A DNA stretch of 64,000 nt, taken from Weissella confusa. GTDB lineage: Bacteria; Bacillota; Bacilli; Lactobacillales; Lactobacillaceae. Below the pieces are notes generated by a model, which ran no database searches, was not told the origin of the DNA, and worked only from the letters and a program-made list of their open reading frames with translations. Positions 56,514 to 63,690 of the stretch are shown here, piece by piece; within the stretch, counting starts at the first letter, position 1; each line of letters starts with the position of its first letter. The stretch covers positions 29,814 to 93,813 of the forward strand of contig NZ_PVSN01000021.1 in the NCBI RefSeq assembly GCF_004766315.1, written 5' to 3'. Made by a program: the position numbers and the translations under genes.

Positions 56514-57406
56514 ATGAGCGTTCAAAAACAATTTGCGTCGTTAGTGCAGACGGCTGCCCAGGTGCGGGCAAGTGATTTATACGTGATGCCTGGTGAAGAA
56601 GGTTATCGGGTGTTTTGTTACACAGCAACCGGGATTCAACCATCGGCATCCCTAACTTCGGCTAATGGAGAAGCCTTGATTCGCCACATTAAATTCGAAG
56701 CCCAAATGGATATTAGTGAGACGCGACGTCCGCAGCTCGGCCGATGGTGTTATTTCCTTAATCAGGAACAACTGTATTTACGGATATCTAGTGTGGGAGA
56801 TTTTTTGAACCGTGAATCAATTGTTGTGCGCCTGATATTCGCTGTTGATGACCAGCATATCCAATTAACGGCTCAAAGCGATGTGGCCGCCGTGGGCGAG
56901 GCAATGACGAGTGGTGCTGGGCTGATTTTGTTGGCCGGTCAGATGGGGTCAGGAAAAACGACAACGCTCCATTATTTAGCCTATCGGTATTTGACAGAGA
57001 AAATTGTGCTAACGATTGAGGATCCGGTTGAAGTGGTGCAACCAAACTTTTTGCAATTGCAGGTGAATAAGGCGGCCTGGATTATCCAGATTTGTTGAAG
57101 CTTGCCTTGCGTCATCATCCGGATGTGATGATTATCGGTGAAATTCGAGATGCCCAAACGGCGCAAATTGTGGTTGAAGCAGCTCTGAGTGGCCACTTAA
57201 TTATCAGTACGATTCATGCGATGTCGCATCTGGGCATTTGGCATCGCTTACGTGATTTTGGGGTGCCAGCCGGTACGTTGCGCCAAGTCATGACGGGCAT
57301 GGTTCATCAAAAACTAGTCATAACTGAGGATGGCGTCGCAGCAGACTTAGCCGTGTTAACTGGCGCTGACTTGCAAGAAAGGATGGCTGAGTGGCATGCG
57401 GAATAA
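56514..57406 (+). pseudogene. comGA: Competence pseudopilus ATPase ComGA, frameshifted
   Basis: ComGA is the ATPase that assembles the DNA-uptake pseudopilus. The first frame (56514-57098, 194 residues) carries the N-terminal domain and Walker A (LAGQMGSGKTTTLHYLAY, about 141-158), then runs LQVNKAAWIIQIC and stops. The second frame (from about 57074, ending 57406) gives GLDYPDLLKLALRHHPDVMIIGEIRD, including the Walker B region. One missing base near 57073-57076, in a GGCGGCC run, explains the break: restoring one G rejoins the frames. It is either a true mutation or a sequencing error. A perfect AAGGAGGTGA site precedes the ATG. Confidence 0.85.
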
Positions 57407-58394
57407 GCGGTGGTCGAAAGCAGAGCAAGTGGATTTTTTTGAGACATTGGCGCAGTTGATTAGCGTTGGCTATGACTTGGAAAAGGCGTTAATCGCATTG
57501 CAATCATTGTTGCCTAAAGTACGGCGGGATTTGCAACGAATCATTGCTGGTCTGCGCGAAGGACGCCATTTTTATCAGTTAGTTACACCACATGTGCGAG
57601 CAGAAATCCGACGTGAATTAGCCTTCGCCGTTGTGCATGGCAATTTGATGGATATTTTAGCTGAAATTGGTAGCCGTGAAAGACGTCGCATGCAACAACT
57701 TCAAAAGTTACGCCAACTATTGTTGTATCCGATTGTACTGTTTGGTTTGTTAGCTGTGATATTTGCAGTCTTTATGCAATTCCTCTTGCCGGAGTTTACG
57801 AACATGGGGATGGCATTGCCAACGTTGTCTGGTCTACCGATTGTGCTGTTTATAATGGCGCTTGTATTTATTGGCGTCAGTGTTGCCGGGTGGGCTTGGT
57901 GGCGTCGACATTCTTGGCTACAGAGATTGGTGGTGATTCGACGTTTGCCGTTAATCGGGCCGGTCGTACGATTGAGTTTGGATTATCAAATTTCATTACA
58001 ATTGGGATTGCTATTAACGAGTGGCGTGAGTTTTTCGGTAATTGTTAAGTGCTTTGCAAGTTTAGATGAAGGTGGTGTCCTAAAAGATGTGAGTCGACTG
58101 GCCGAAAAGTCGCTCACAGCAGGAGAAAGCATTGCTGAGTTTGTTGCAAAGGTACCGTTGCTTCCCCGGGAAAGCGAATTGTTGTTTTCAAAGGGCAAGC
58201 AGCAACAAGATATTGGTCGGGAGTTTCAACTACTGGCTGAACGAAAATTTGAATTATTAGAACGACGGATTGGTCGTTATTTATTGATTATTCAGCCATT
58301 ATGCTTTGGTGTAATTGGCTTAGTTGTTGTCGGTTTATATCTATTGATGTTGATGCCGATGTATCAAAATATGGGGGATTTAATGACATGGTAA
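57396..58394 (+). CDS. comGB: Competence pseudopilus membrane protein ComGB
   Basis: A 332-residue type II secretion F-domain protein, the polytopic membrane platform of the pseudopilus. There are two T2SF repeats (about 14-130 and 195-320) and three membrane helices (about 109-130, 148-170 and 300-322). It overlaps comGA by 11 nt and comGC by 7 nt. The frame is intact. Confidence 0.9.
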   Translation: MRNKRWSKAEQVDFFETLAQLISVGYDLEKALIALQSLLPKVRRDLQRIIAGLREGRHFYQLVTPHVRAEIRRELAFAVVHGNLMDILAEIGSRERRRMQQLQKLRQLLLYPIVLFGLLAVIFAVFMQFLLPEFTNMGMALPTLSGLPIVLFIMALVFIGVSVAGWAWWRRHSWLQRLVVIRRLPLIGPVVRLSLDYQISLQLGLLLTSGVSFSVIVKCFASLDEGGVLKDVSRLAEKSLTAGESIAEFVAKVPLLPRESELLFSKGKQQQDIGREFQLLAERKFELLERRIGRYLLIIQPLCFGVIGLVVVGLYLLMLMPMYQNMGDLMTW

Positions 58395-58702
58395 AGCAAA
58401 ACAAGCGTAAGGGATTCACCTTGATTGAAGTTGTCACAACTGTTTTTATTATTGGCTTGTTGGTATTGCTGGTCTTGCCAAACGTTAACCATGTGCGTGC
58501 GTTCGCGGAACGTAAGCAACAAACAGCGTTGGTACAGACTGTTCAAACACAAGTCGACTTGTACCGTAATGAAAATGGTAGTGCACCAGCTAGTTTGAAG
58601 GATTTGGCCGATAAGGAATATTTGTCAGAAGGTCAACTGGCACAAATTGATAAGGCAGCCATTGCATTAAAGGGAGATCGAGTTGTTGCCGGCAAGAAGT
58701 AG
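58388..58702 (+). CDS. comGC: Major competence pseudopilin ComGC
   Basis: A 104-residue type IV pilin-like protein. The prepilin peptidase site and hydrophobic helix are clear: KRKGFTLIEVVTTVFIIGLL (residues 6-25), with Glu at +5 after cleavage before Phe. It is processed by ComC and forms the pilus shaft. ATG 58388 overlaps the end of comGB; longer upstream extensions lie within comGB. Confidence 0.92.
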   Translation: MVKQNKRKGFTLIEVVTTVFIIGLLVLLVLPNVNHVRAFAERKQQTALVQTVQTQVDLYRNENGSAPASLKDLADKEYLSEGQLAQIDKAAIALKGDRVVAGKK

Positions 58703-59081
58703 AACGGCATTTACCCTAATTGAAAGCATTGTTGTGTTAGGTGTTATGGGCATGCTAGTAACCAGCTTTACCTTTATGGTAAGGCCTGACAAACAGAGTT
58801 GGTCGAAATTTGAACGTGAATTTAGCGAAGCGTTCATGGTTGCACGGCAAAAACAGGTTGGCCGAAATGAAGCCTTCTATATTCAGGTGCAGAAAGAACA
58901 TGTGAATGTTGATGGCCAGATTGTTCGAGTACCCGAAAATTGGTTTGGTGGTGAAAAGGTGATTCGCTGTCAAGTTTTCACGATGGCGCCAACCAGCTTT
59001 TCACTCTATAACAAGGAAACAATGCGAAGACGAAATGTTGTCTTTCAATTGGGGGGCGGAACTTATCATGTTGAGACGTAA
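58683..59081 (+). CDS. comGD: Minor pseudopilin ComGD
   Basis: A 132-residue pilin-like protein, with the N-methylation motif RTAFTLIESIVVLGVMGML (about 7-25). The start is TTG 58683, with GGGAG 6 nt upstream; the gene overlaps comGC by 20 nt. The C-terminal part is a variable beta-rich pilin domain. Identity as ComGD rests on position and motif. Confidence 0.85.
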   Translation: MLPARSRTAFTLIESIVVLGVMGMLVTSFTFMVRPDKQSWSKFEREFSEAFMVARQKQVGRNEAFYIQVQKEHVNVDGQIVRVPENWFGGEKVIRCQVFTMAPTSFSLYNKETMRRRNVVFQLGGGTYHVET

Positions 59082-59307
59082 AGGCGCATTGTTGTCAGAA
59101 GCGCTCGTGTCATTATTGCTTGCGACGATGACAGTTTGCCTGATCGTGACAACGATTCAATATTTCAACCGTCAACGCATGGCAGAAGAGACACAAATGA
59201 AAGAAGCACGTCGACAATATTATGAGGAACAACAACGATGGCTGAGCGACGGGGCTTCACCCTATCCGAAACGCTTGTGGCTTTATTGGTCTTTAGTATG
59301 GCGCTAA
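59068..59307 (+). CDS. comGE: Minor pseudopilin-like ComGE
   Basis: A 79-residue protein with a short basic start (LRRKGALLSEALVSLLLATM) that mimics a prepilin signal: G-A-L-L-x-E in place of G-F-T-L-x-E. The helix is followed by a Gln/Glu-rich helix. ATG 59068 is preferred, preceded by GGGGGGCGGA; it overlaps comGD by 14 nt. Called ComGE from gene order. Confidence 0.7.
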   Translation: MLRRKGALLSEALVSLLLATMTVCLIVTTIQYFNRQRMAEETQMKEARRQYYEEQQRWLSDGASPYPKRLWLYWSLVWR

Positions 59308-59666
59308 GTTTATTTGGCTTGGTGATGACAAATCTAAAACAGCAGTACCAGAGTAATTACAACCAGCAACGTGAAGCGCAGGTCGCTCGGACGATAATGT
59401 CGTTGGAAGCGCCAGAAACAGGGCTGACACTAAAGACGTGTTTTAAGCGACAATTGATTTTATATAGCAAAATAACGAACAAAAAATACTATTTTGGTAC
59501 CCGACCTAAGGTGCTCGTGTTGCGAACCGATCAAGGTGGAAACATGAGGTATCTAAATCAGGTCCGCAAGGTTACGTTTGTCCAATTGTCGAAACAACGT
59601 GTGCAAATGACTGTTGAATTTGAAGAAGGCGTTAGCGTAACACAGGAGATAACCTTTTATGAATGA
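59238..59666 (+). CDS. comGF: Minor pseudopilin ComGF
   Basis: A 142-residue protein with a prepilin-type N-terminus (AERRGFTLSETLVALLVFSM, residues 2-21) and a ComGF-like C-terminal region. It overlaps comGE by 70 nt in another frame, a long overlap even for com genes. The base overlap implies translation of both frames; each has a clear pilin signal, so I keep both. Confidence 0.82.
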   Translation: MAERRGFTLSETLVALLVFSMALSLFGLVMTNLKQQYQSNYNQQREAQVARTIMSLEAPETGLTLKTCFKRQLILYSKITNKKYYFGTRPKVLVLRTDQGGNMRYLNQVRKVTFVQLSKQRVQMTVEFEEGVSVTQEITFYE

Positions 59667-59814
59667 GCGGCAGGGGAGCTTGTTAGCCCATACGTTAATG
59701 TTGATGTTGCTTTGCTTGAGTGGCTTTACGTTTTGGGTGGCGGGACAAACCCGACAACAACAAGTTAGACACCTAGTGATAACAAATTGGACAAAGCGAC
59801 GAGAAGCGGTGTAG
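59659..59814 (+). CDS. Small ComGG-like protein
   Basis: A 51-residue frame that starts inside the comGF stop region (8-nt overlap; AGGAGAT about 9 nt upstream). It has a basic start (NERQGSLLAHTLM), one hydrophobic helix (LMLMLLCLSGFTFWVAG) and a charged tail (TRQQQVRHLV... TKRREAV). Position and topology suggest the poorly conserved minor component ComGG, but it is shorter than usual (about 100-125 residues). It could be truncated. Confidence 0.55.
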   Translation: MNERQGSLLAHTLMLMLLCLSGFTFWVAGQTRQQQVRHLVITNWTKRREAV

Positions 59815-59820
59815 TTTTTA

Positions 59821-59964
59821 ATGACCAACCCAGAAACGCCTGTTATGCCACGTAACACAACGACCTATCCATCGGTCATTGAAAGAGATACATTTAAAGA
59901 AGTTGTACTTGTCTCTGAGAAACATCGCGTTGTGATACCACGATATCGTCCAGTAAAGCCCTAG
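59821..59964 (+). CDS. Small hypothetical protein at the end of the comG operon
   Basis: A 47-residue frame 6 bp after the comGG-like gene. It is soluble, with Pro- and Thr-rich N-terminus (TNPETPVMPRNTTTYPSVIE) and a basic C-terminus (HRVVIPRYRPVKP). No clear Shine-Dalgarno site precedes it. I do not recognise it. It may be the displaced C-terminal part of comGG, or not translated. Confidence 0.35.
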   Translation: MTNPETPVMPRNTTTYPSVIERDTFKEVVLVSEKHRVVIPRYRPVKP

Positions 59965-60026
59965 AATTGTTGAGAAACAGCTGAAACCTGCTACACTGTT
60001 AGTTAGTATAAAAAAGAGGTGAGCGC

Positions 60027-61034
60027 ATGTTTGAGACAATTGAAAAAGCAGTAAAGCATTTACAGGCAGCCCAAAAGGAAATTGCTGACGCCTTGGATAT
60101 GGCAGCAATTGAAGCGTTGGTTGTTATGTTTGAAGTGATGTTGAACCAAGAAGATGAAGAGTGGGCAACCCTTTCAGAAGAACAACGTACGGCAATTGTT
60201 GCAATGATTGACGATGCAGCATTTGATGGCATGACTGTTGAATTGAAGCGCCAAGTTTTGCAATTGCTTTTGGTTGCAACAATGCGTGAAGATGGTTTGC
60301 AAGCCAACTATCAAGTAACCCCAGATGCGATTGGTATGTGGGTTGGTTTCTTGGCCGAGCAATTTACAGCCAAGAACACGGCGACAAAGCTACTTGATTT
60401 GACGGTTGGAACGGGAAACTTGTTGGCCACTGTGCAACAAGTTCTTGCCCAACAAGGCAACACGATGACAATCAACGGTATCGAGAATGACGACACCATG
60501 TTAACGGTTGCCAGCGGTATGGCAGCATTGCTTGGCTTTGACTGGCAATTAACATTGGCCGACGCGGTGGCGAGTGAGTTGCCAACTGATCAAGATGTTG
60601 TTGTGGCTGACTTGCCAGTCGGTTACTATCCTGCTGAAGTGCCAAGTCACTTTGCGACAACCGCTGAAGATGGTTTGACTTATGTCCACCATTTGTTGAT
60701 TGAACAAGCTGTTAACGCTTTGCGACCGGGTGGCATGGCAGCTATTATTGTGCCAGCAAATCTATTTGAGACGGAACAAGCCCAATCATTGTTGAAGTAC
60801 TTGCAATCAGAAAACGTGTACTTCCAGGCTTTGTTGCAATTCCCAGACAAGCTGTTCGCAAACAAGGCTGCTGCCAAGGCAATCTTAGTTTTGCAACGTG
60901 CCGGGGGGGATGCTATCCAAGCAACGCCAGTTATGTTGGCAAAAACACCAGAATTGACGAACGTTGCAGAGAACAAAGATTTCGTGACAGAGATGACAGC
61001 ATGGATGACTGCGAACCAAATGCTACACGCGTAG
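60027..61034 (+). CDS. Class I SAM-dependent methyltransferase, YtxK-like
   Basis: A 335-residue N6-adenine-methyltransferase-like protein. An N-terminal helical domain (about 1-115) precedes the SAM motif LLDLTVGTGNLL (about 124-135) and the acceptor-type motif VVADLPVGYYP (about 191-201), which takes the place of NPPY. It resembles Bacillus YtxK and related genes found between comG and ackA in many Lactobacillales. No restriction gene is nearby, so it is probably an orphan or non-DNA methyltransferase. AAGAGGTGA precedes ATG 60027. Confidence 0.85.
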   Translation: MFETIEKAVKHLQAAQKEIADALDMAAIEALVVMFEVMLNQEDEEWATLSEEQRTAIVAMIDDAAFDGMTVELKRQVLQLLLVATMREDGLQANYQVTPDAIGMWVGFLAEQFTAKNTATKLLDLTVGTGNLLATVQQVLAQQGNTMTINGIENDDTMLTVASGMAALLGFDWQLTLADAVASELPTDQDVVVADLPVGYYPAEVPSHFATTAEDGLTYVHHLLIEQAVNALRPGGMAAIIVPANLFETEQAQSLLKYLQSENVYFQALLQFPDKLFANKAAAKAILVLQRAGGDAIQATPVMLAKTPELTNVAENKDFVTEMTAWMTANQMLHA

Positions 61035-61087
61035 TCGTACGACTGACACACGTCCGAAATAGTTGACAAGATATTCATAAGAAATTG

Positions 61088-61096
61088 TGATATACT
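61088..61096 (+). promoter_or_regulatory. Extended -10 promoter of ackA
   Basis: TGATATACT (TGn plus TATACT, 61091-61096). A perfect TTGACA at 61063-61068 is 22 bp upstream, too far for a standard spacer. Confidence 0.4.
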
Positions 61097-61146
61097 AATC
61101 TGCAGATATTGAACAATTCCGTTTGGAAAAGAGGAGACAAGTACAC

Positions 61147-62337
61147 ATGGCTAAGACTATGGCGATTAATGCCGGTTCATCATCATTGAAGTTTCAATTA
61201 ATTGAGATGCCAGCAGAAAAGGTAATTGCAAAGGGACAAGTTGAACGAATCGGTTTGAGCGATTCAATTTTCACGTTGAAGTTCAACGGTGAGAAGTTTG
61301 AGTTGATTCAAGACATCGACAACCACGAGGCTGCCATTAACTTGCTATTGGAACAATTGAAGGAACACGAAGTCATTGCTGACTTGAACGAAATCACGGG
61401 TGTTGGACACCGTGTCGTTGCCGGTGGTGAGTGGTTTAACCACTCAGTTATCGTTGATGACGAAGTGTTGAACAAGATTGATCGCTTGGCTGCTTATGCA
61501 CCATTGCACAACCCAGCTAACGCAATGGGAATCCGTGTATTCCAAAAGTTGTTGCCAAACGCCACGTCAGTAGCTGTATTTGACACTGCATTCCACCAAA
61601 CGATGCCTCGTAAGAACTACTTGTATGCTTTGCCATACGAGTACTACACGAAGTATGGTGCACGTAAGTACGGTGCCCACGGAACGTCACACCGTTACGT
61701 TGCAGCCCGCACTGCCGAAATCTTGGGTAAGCCATTGGAAGACTTGAAGATTGTGACATTGCACTTGGGTGCTGGAGCTTCAATTACGGCTATCAAGGAT
61801 GGTAAGTCATTGGATACGTCAATGGGATTCACACCATTGGCAGGTGTTATGATGGCTACGCGTTCAGGTGATGTTGATCCTTCATTGGTTTACTACATCC
61901 AGGAGCGCGAAGGTTTGACTAACGACGAAATGCTTAACATCCTGAACAAGAAGTCAGGTTTGTTGGGTGTGTCAACGTTGTCAGCTGACATGCGTGACTT
62001 GAAGGCTGTTCGTGATACTAATGAGCACGCTGAATTGGCTATCCAAATGTTCGTTGACCGTGTTGTTCGCTACATCGGTCAATACTACATGGAGCTTGAA
62101 GGCCTTGATGCTATTGTCTTTACGGCTGGTATCGGTGAAAACGCCGATGACTTGCGTTCAGAAATCATCAAGCGCTTGAACTTCATGGGCATCAAGATGA
62201 ACGAAGAGCAAAACAAGCAACGTGATGATGAGATGATCATCTCAACGGACGATTCATCAGTTAAGGTTTTGAAGGTCGCAACTGACGAAGAAATCGTGAT
62301 TGCTCGTGACGTTGAAACGTTGAAGAACGAACAATAA
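61147..62337 (+). CDS. ackA: Acetate kinase
   Basis: A 396-residue ASKHA kinase that makes ATP and acetate from acetyl phosphate, an energy-yielding step in heterofermentation. Motifs: AINAGSSSLKFQL (about 5-17), FDTAFHQTMP (about 146-155), GAHGTSHRYVA, and FTAGIGENADDLR (about 325-337). The usual HLGNGCS motif reads HLGAGAS, so its Cys and Asn are Ala. ATG 61147 follows GAGGAG. Monocistronic with two tandem terminators. Confidence 0.96.
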   Translation: MAKTMAINAGSSSLKFQLIEMPAEKVIAKGQVERIGLSDSIFTLKFNGEKFELIQDIDNHEAAINLLLEQLKEHEVIADLNEITGVGHRVVAGGEWFNHSVIVDDEVLNKIDRLAAYAPLHNPANAMGIRVFQKLLPNATSVAVFDTAFHQTMPRKNYLYALPYEYYTKYGARKYGAHGTSHRYVAARTAEILGKPLEDLKIVTLHLGAGASITAIKDGKSLDTSMGFTPLAGVMMATRSGDVDPSLVYYIQEREGLTNDEMLNILNKKSGLLGVSTLSADMRDLKAVRDTNEHAELAIQMFVDRVVRYIGQYYMELEGLDAIVFTAGIGENADDLRSEIIKRLNFMGIKMNEEQNKQRDDEMIISTDDSSVKVLKVATDEEIVIARDVETLKNEQ

Positions 62338-62345
62338 TAAACAGT

Positions 62346-62385
62346 AAAAAGTGAGTCTGGTATTCCTATCGGACTCACTTTTTTA
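62346..62385 (+). terminator. First terminator after ackA
   Basis: AAAAAGTGAGTC pairs with GACTCACTTTTT, followed by T's. Confidence 0.85.
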
Positions 62386-62397
62386 TATGCAAAAGTT

Positions 62398-62440
62398 AAA
62401 CGGCATAGCCTGCTCTGATGAGCAAGCTATGCCGTTTTTT
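62398..62440 (+). terminator. Second, stronger terminator after ackA
   Basis: AAACGGCATAGC pairs with GCTATGCCGTTT; an inner TGCTC/GAGCA stem extends it. It follows the first by only 12 bp and has no gene of its own upstream. Confidence 0.8.
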
Positions 62441-62503
62441 GTTAGCCCGTGAAAAGGACACTGAAAATATCGGTGATTGTATTTTTAGATAGATTAAAAA
62501 GAG

Positions 62504-62533
62504 TTAAAAGGCGTTGTTCACAACGCCCTTTAA
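62504..62533 (+). other. Hairpin upstream of the DUF916 gene
   Basis: TTAAAAGGCGTTG (62504-62516) pairs with CAACGCCCTTTAA (62521-62533) with one mismatch, around a TTCA loop. No T-run follows, so it is not a simple terminator. It could lie in the mRNA leader of the next gene or be an operator. Confidence 0.4.
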
Positions 62534-62600
62534 AGCGGTTATGAACAGAGCATTCAATCCACTTGTTATTGTATGAAGAAGGAAAGAGGAGGATGTCAGA

Positions 62601-63665
62601 ATGAAAAGAAAACTACAACTTGCATTAGCAGTCGCACTAGCCATTGGTGTCAGCCAAGTCGGTACGACGGCATTTGCAGACAATAGTGCCCTTGGAGTCG
62701 ATCCAATTTTTCCAGAGAGTCAAATTGACCCTAAGGTTGGTTACTACGACTTAAATGTGCAACCTAATCAAGAACAAACTTTGCAAGTGACATTGATGAA
62801 TGGTAGCGCAAAGCCATTACGTGTTCACATGAGTGCAAATCCTGCTTCAACTAACGACAACGGCGTTATTGAATATGGCCAAAACAAAATTAAGCCTGAT
62901 TCTTCTCTGAAAGCTAATGTTGGTCGGATGATTACGATTCAAAAGGAAGTAACAATTCCGGCCAATTCTTCAACAGTCGTTTCAGCTAAGTTGGCTGTAC
63001 AACCAGCACACTTTAATGGTGTTGCCGTTGGAGGGCTTTCATTTTTAACTGATCCAGATAAGGGTTCACAAAAGGCGAAAGGAATGCAAATCAGAAATCG
63101 CTACGCATACGATGTTGCAGTTGTTTTGCATGAATCAAACGACACTGTGAAACCGGACCTACATATGCGTAAAGTCCGAGCTGCGCTAGTTAATTATCAT
63201 ACGGCCGTATTGGCACGTTTGCAGAATAACCAGCCTGCATTCATCACTGATATGAATTCACACGCTGTTGTTTATAACGCTAAGACTCACAAGAAGATCT
63301 TAACAGAAGATAAGAAGAGTCAAAAAGTAGCACCAAATTCACACTTTGACTACACGATGATGTTCGCAGATGGTCAAAAGTTAGCGCCAGGTAAATATGT
63401 AGCTGACATTAATTTGAAGGCTAACGAAGGTCACTGGCACTTTAAGCAAAGCTTTGATGTCTCAGGACAAAAGGCACACGCCATTAATAAGCAAAACGTA
63501 ACGGTTAGTCATTTTGCTTGGTGGCAAACACTTCTACTCTTGTTGGTATTCTTGTTATTAGTATTGTTGATTACCTACTTAGTACGACGTAATCGAAAGC
63601 AAGCCGCTGAACTACGCCGTCTAAAGAGTGGTGTACGTGAGGTGAAGAATGATGAAAAGAATTAA
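62601..63665 (+). CDS. DUF916/DUF3324 cell surface protein (WxL-associated)
   Basis: A 354-residue surface protein: a signal peptide (about 1-26, ending TAFAD), an immunoglobulin-like DUF916 domain (about 35-160, opening FPESQIDPKVGYYDLNVQPNQ in two segments), a DUF3324 domain (about 165-300), then one C-terminal helix (TLLLLLVFLLLVLLITYLV) and a basic cytoplasmic tail. This layout is that of the WxL-locus proteins that bind peptidoglycan and hold WxL proteins at the surface. AGGAGGATG precedes the ATG. A WxL gene would be expected next; instead a disrupted frame follows. Confidence 0.88.
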   Translation: MKRKLQLALAVALAIGVSQVGTTAFADNSALGVDPIFPESQIDPKVGYYDLNVQPNQEQTLQVTLMNGSAKPLRVHMSANPASTNDNGVIEYGQNKIKPDSSLKANVGRMITIQKEVTIPANSSTVVSAKLAVQPAHFNGVAVGGLSFLTDPDKGSQKAKGMQIRNRYAYDVAVVLHESNDTVKPDLHMRKVRAALVNYHTAVLARLQNNQPAFITDMNSHAVVYNAKTHKKILTEDKKSQKVAPNSHFDYTMMFADGQKLAPGKYVADINLKANEGHWHFKQSFDVSGQKAHAINKQNVTVSHFAWWQTLLLLLVFLLLVLLITYLVRRNRKQAAELRRLKSGVREVKNDEKN

Positions 63666-63690
63666 AACGGTAAGTTTGCTCTTATGCTAG
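63649..63690 (+). pseudogene. 5' remnant of a secreted protein gene cut by the insertion sequence
   Basis: ATGATGAAAAGA begins a frame overlapping the DUF916 gene end, with GAGGTG about 6 nt upstream. It gives MMKRIKTVSLLLC then a stop, which looks like the first residues of a signal peptide. The stop lies at the apparent left end of an IS3-family element (TGCTAG..., about 63685). By context the lost gene could be a WxL-domain protein; that is inference. Confidence 0.5.

Noticed and set aside
56514..57098. Programmed frameshift in comGA
   Set aside because: No slippery heptamer or downstream structure is evident, and pilus ATPases are not known to use frameshifting; mutation or sequence error is simpler.
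61033..61044. Palindrome AGTCGTACGACT at the end of the methyltransferase gene
   Set aside because: Short, overlaps a stop codon and shows no supporting copies or context; likely chance.
61063..61096. TTGACA/TATACT as a standard promoter of ackA
   Set aside because: The spacer is 22 bp, too long; only the extended -10 is kept.
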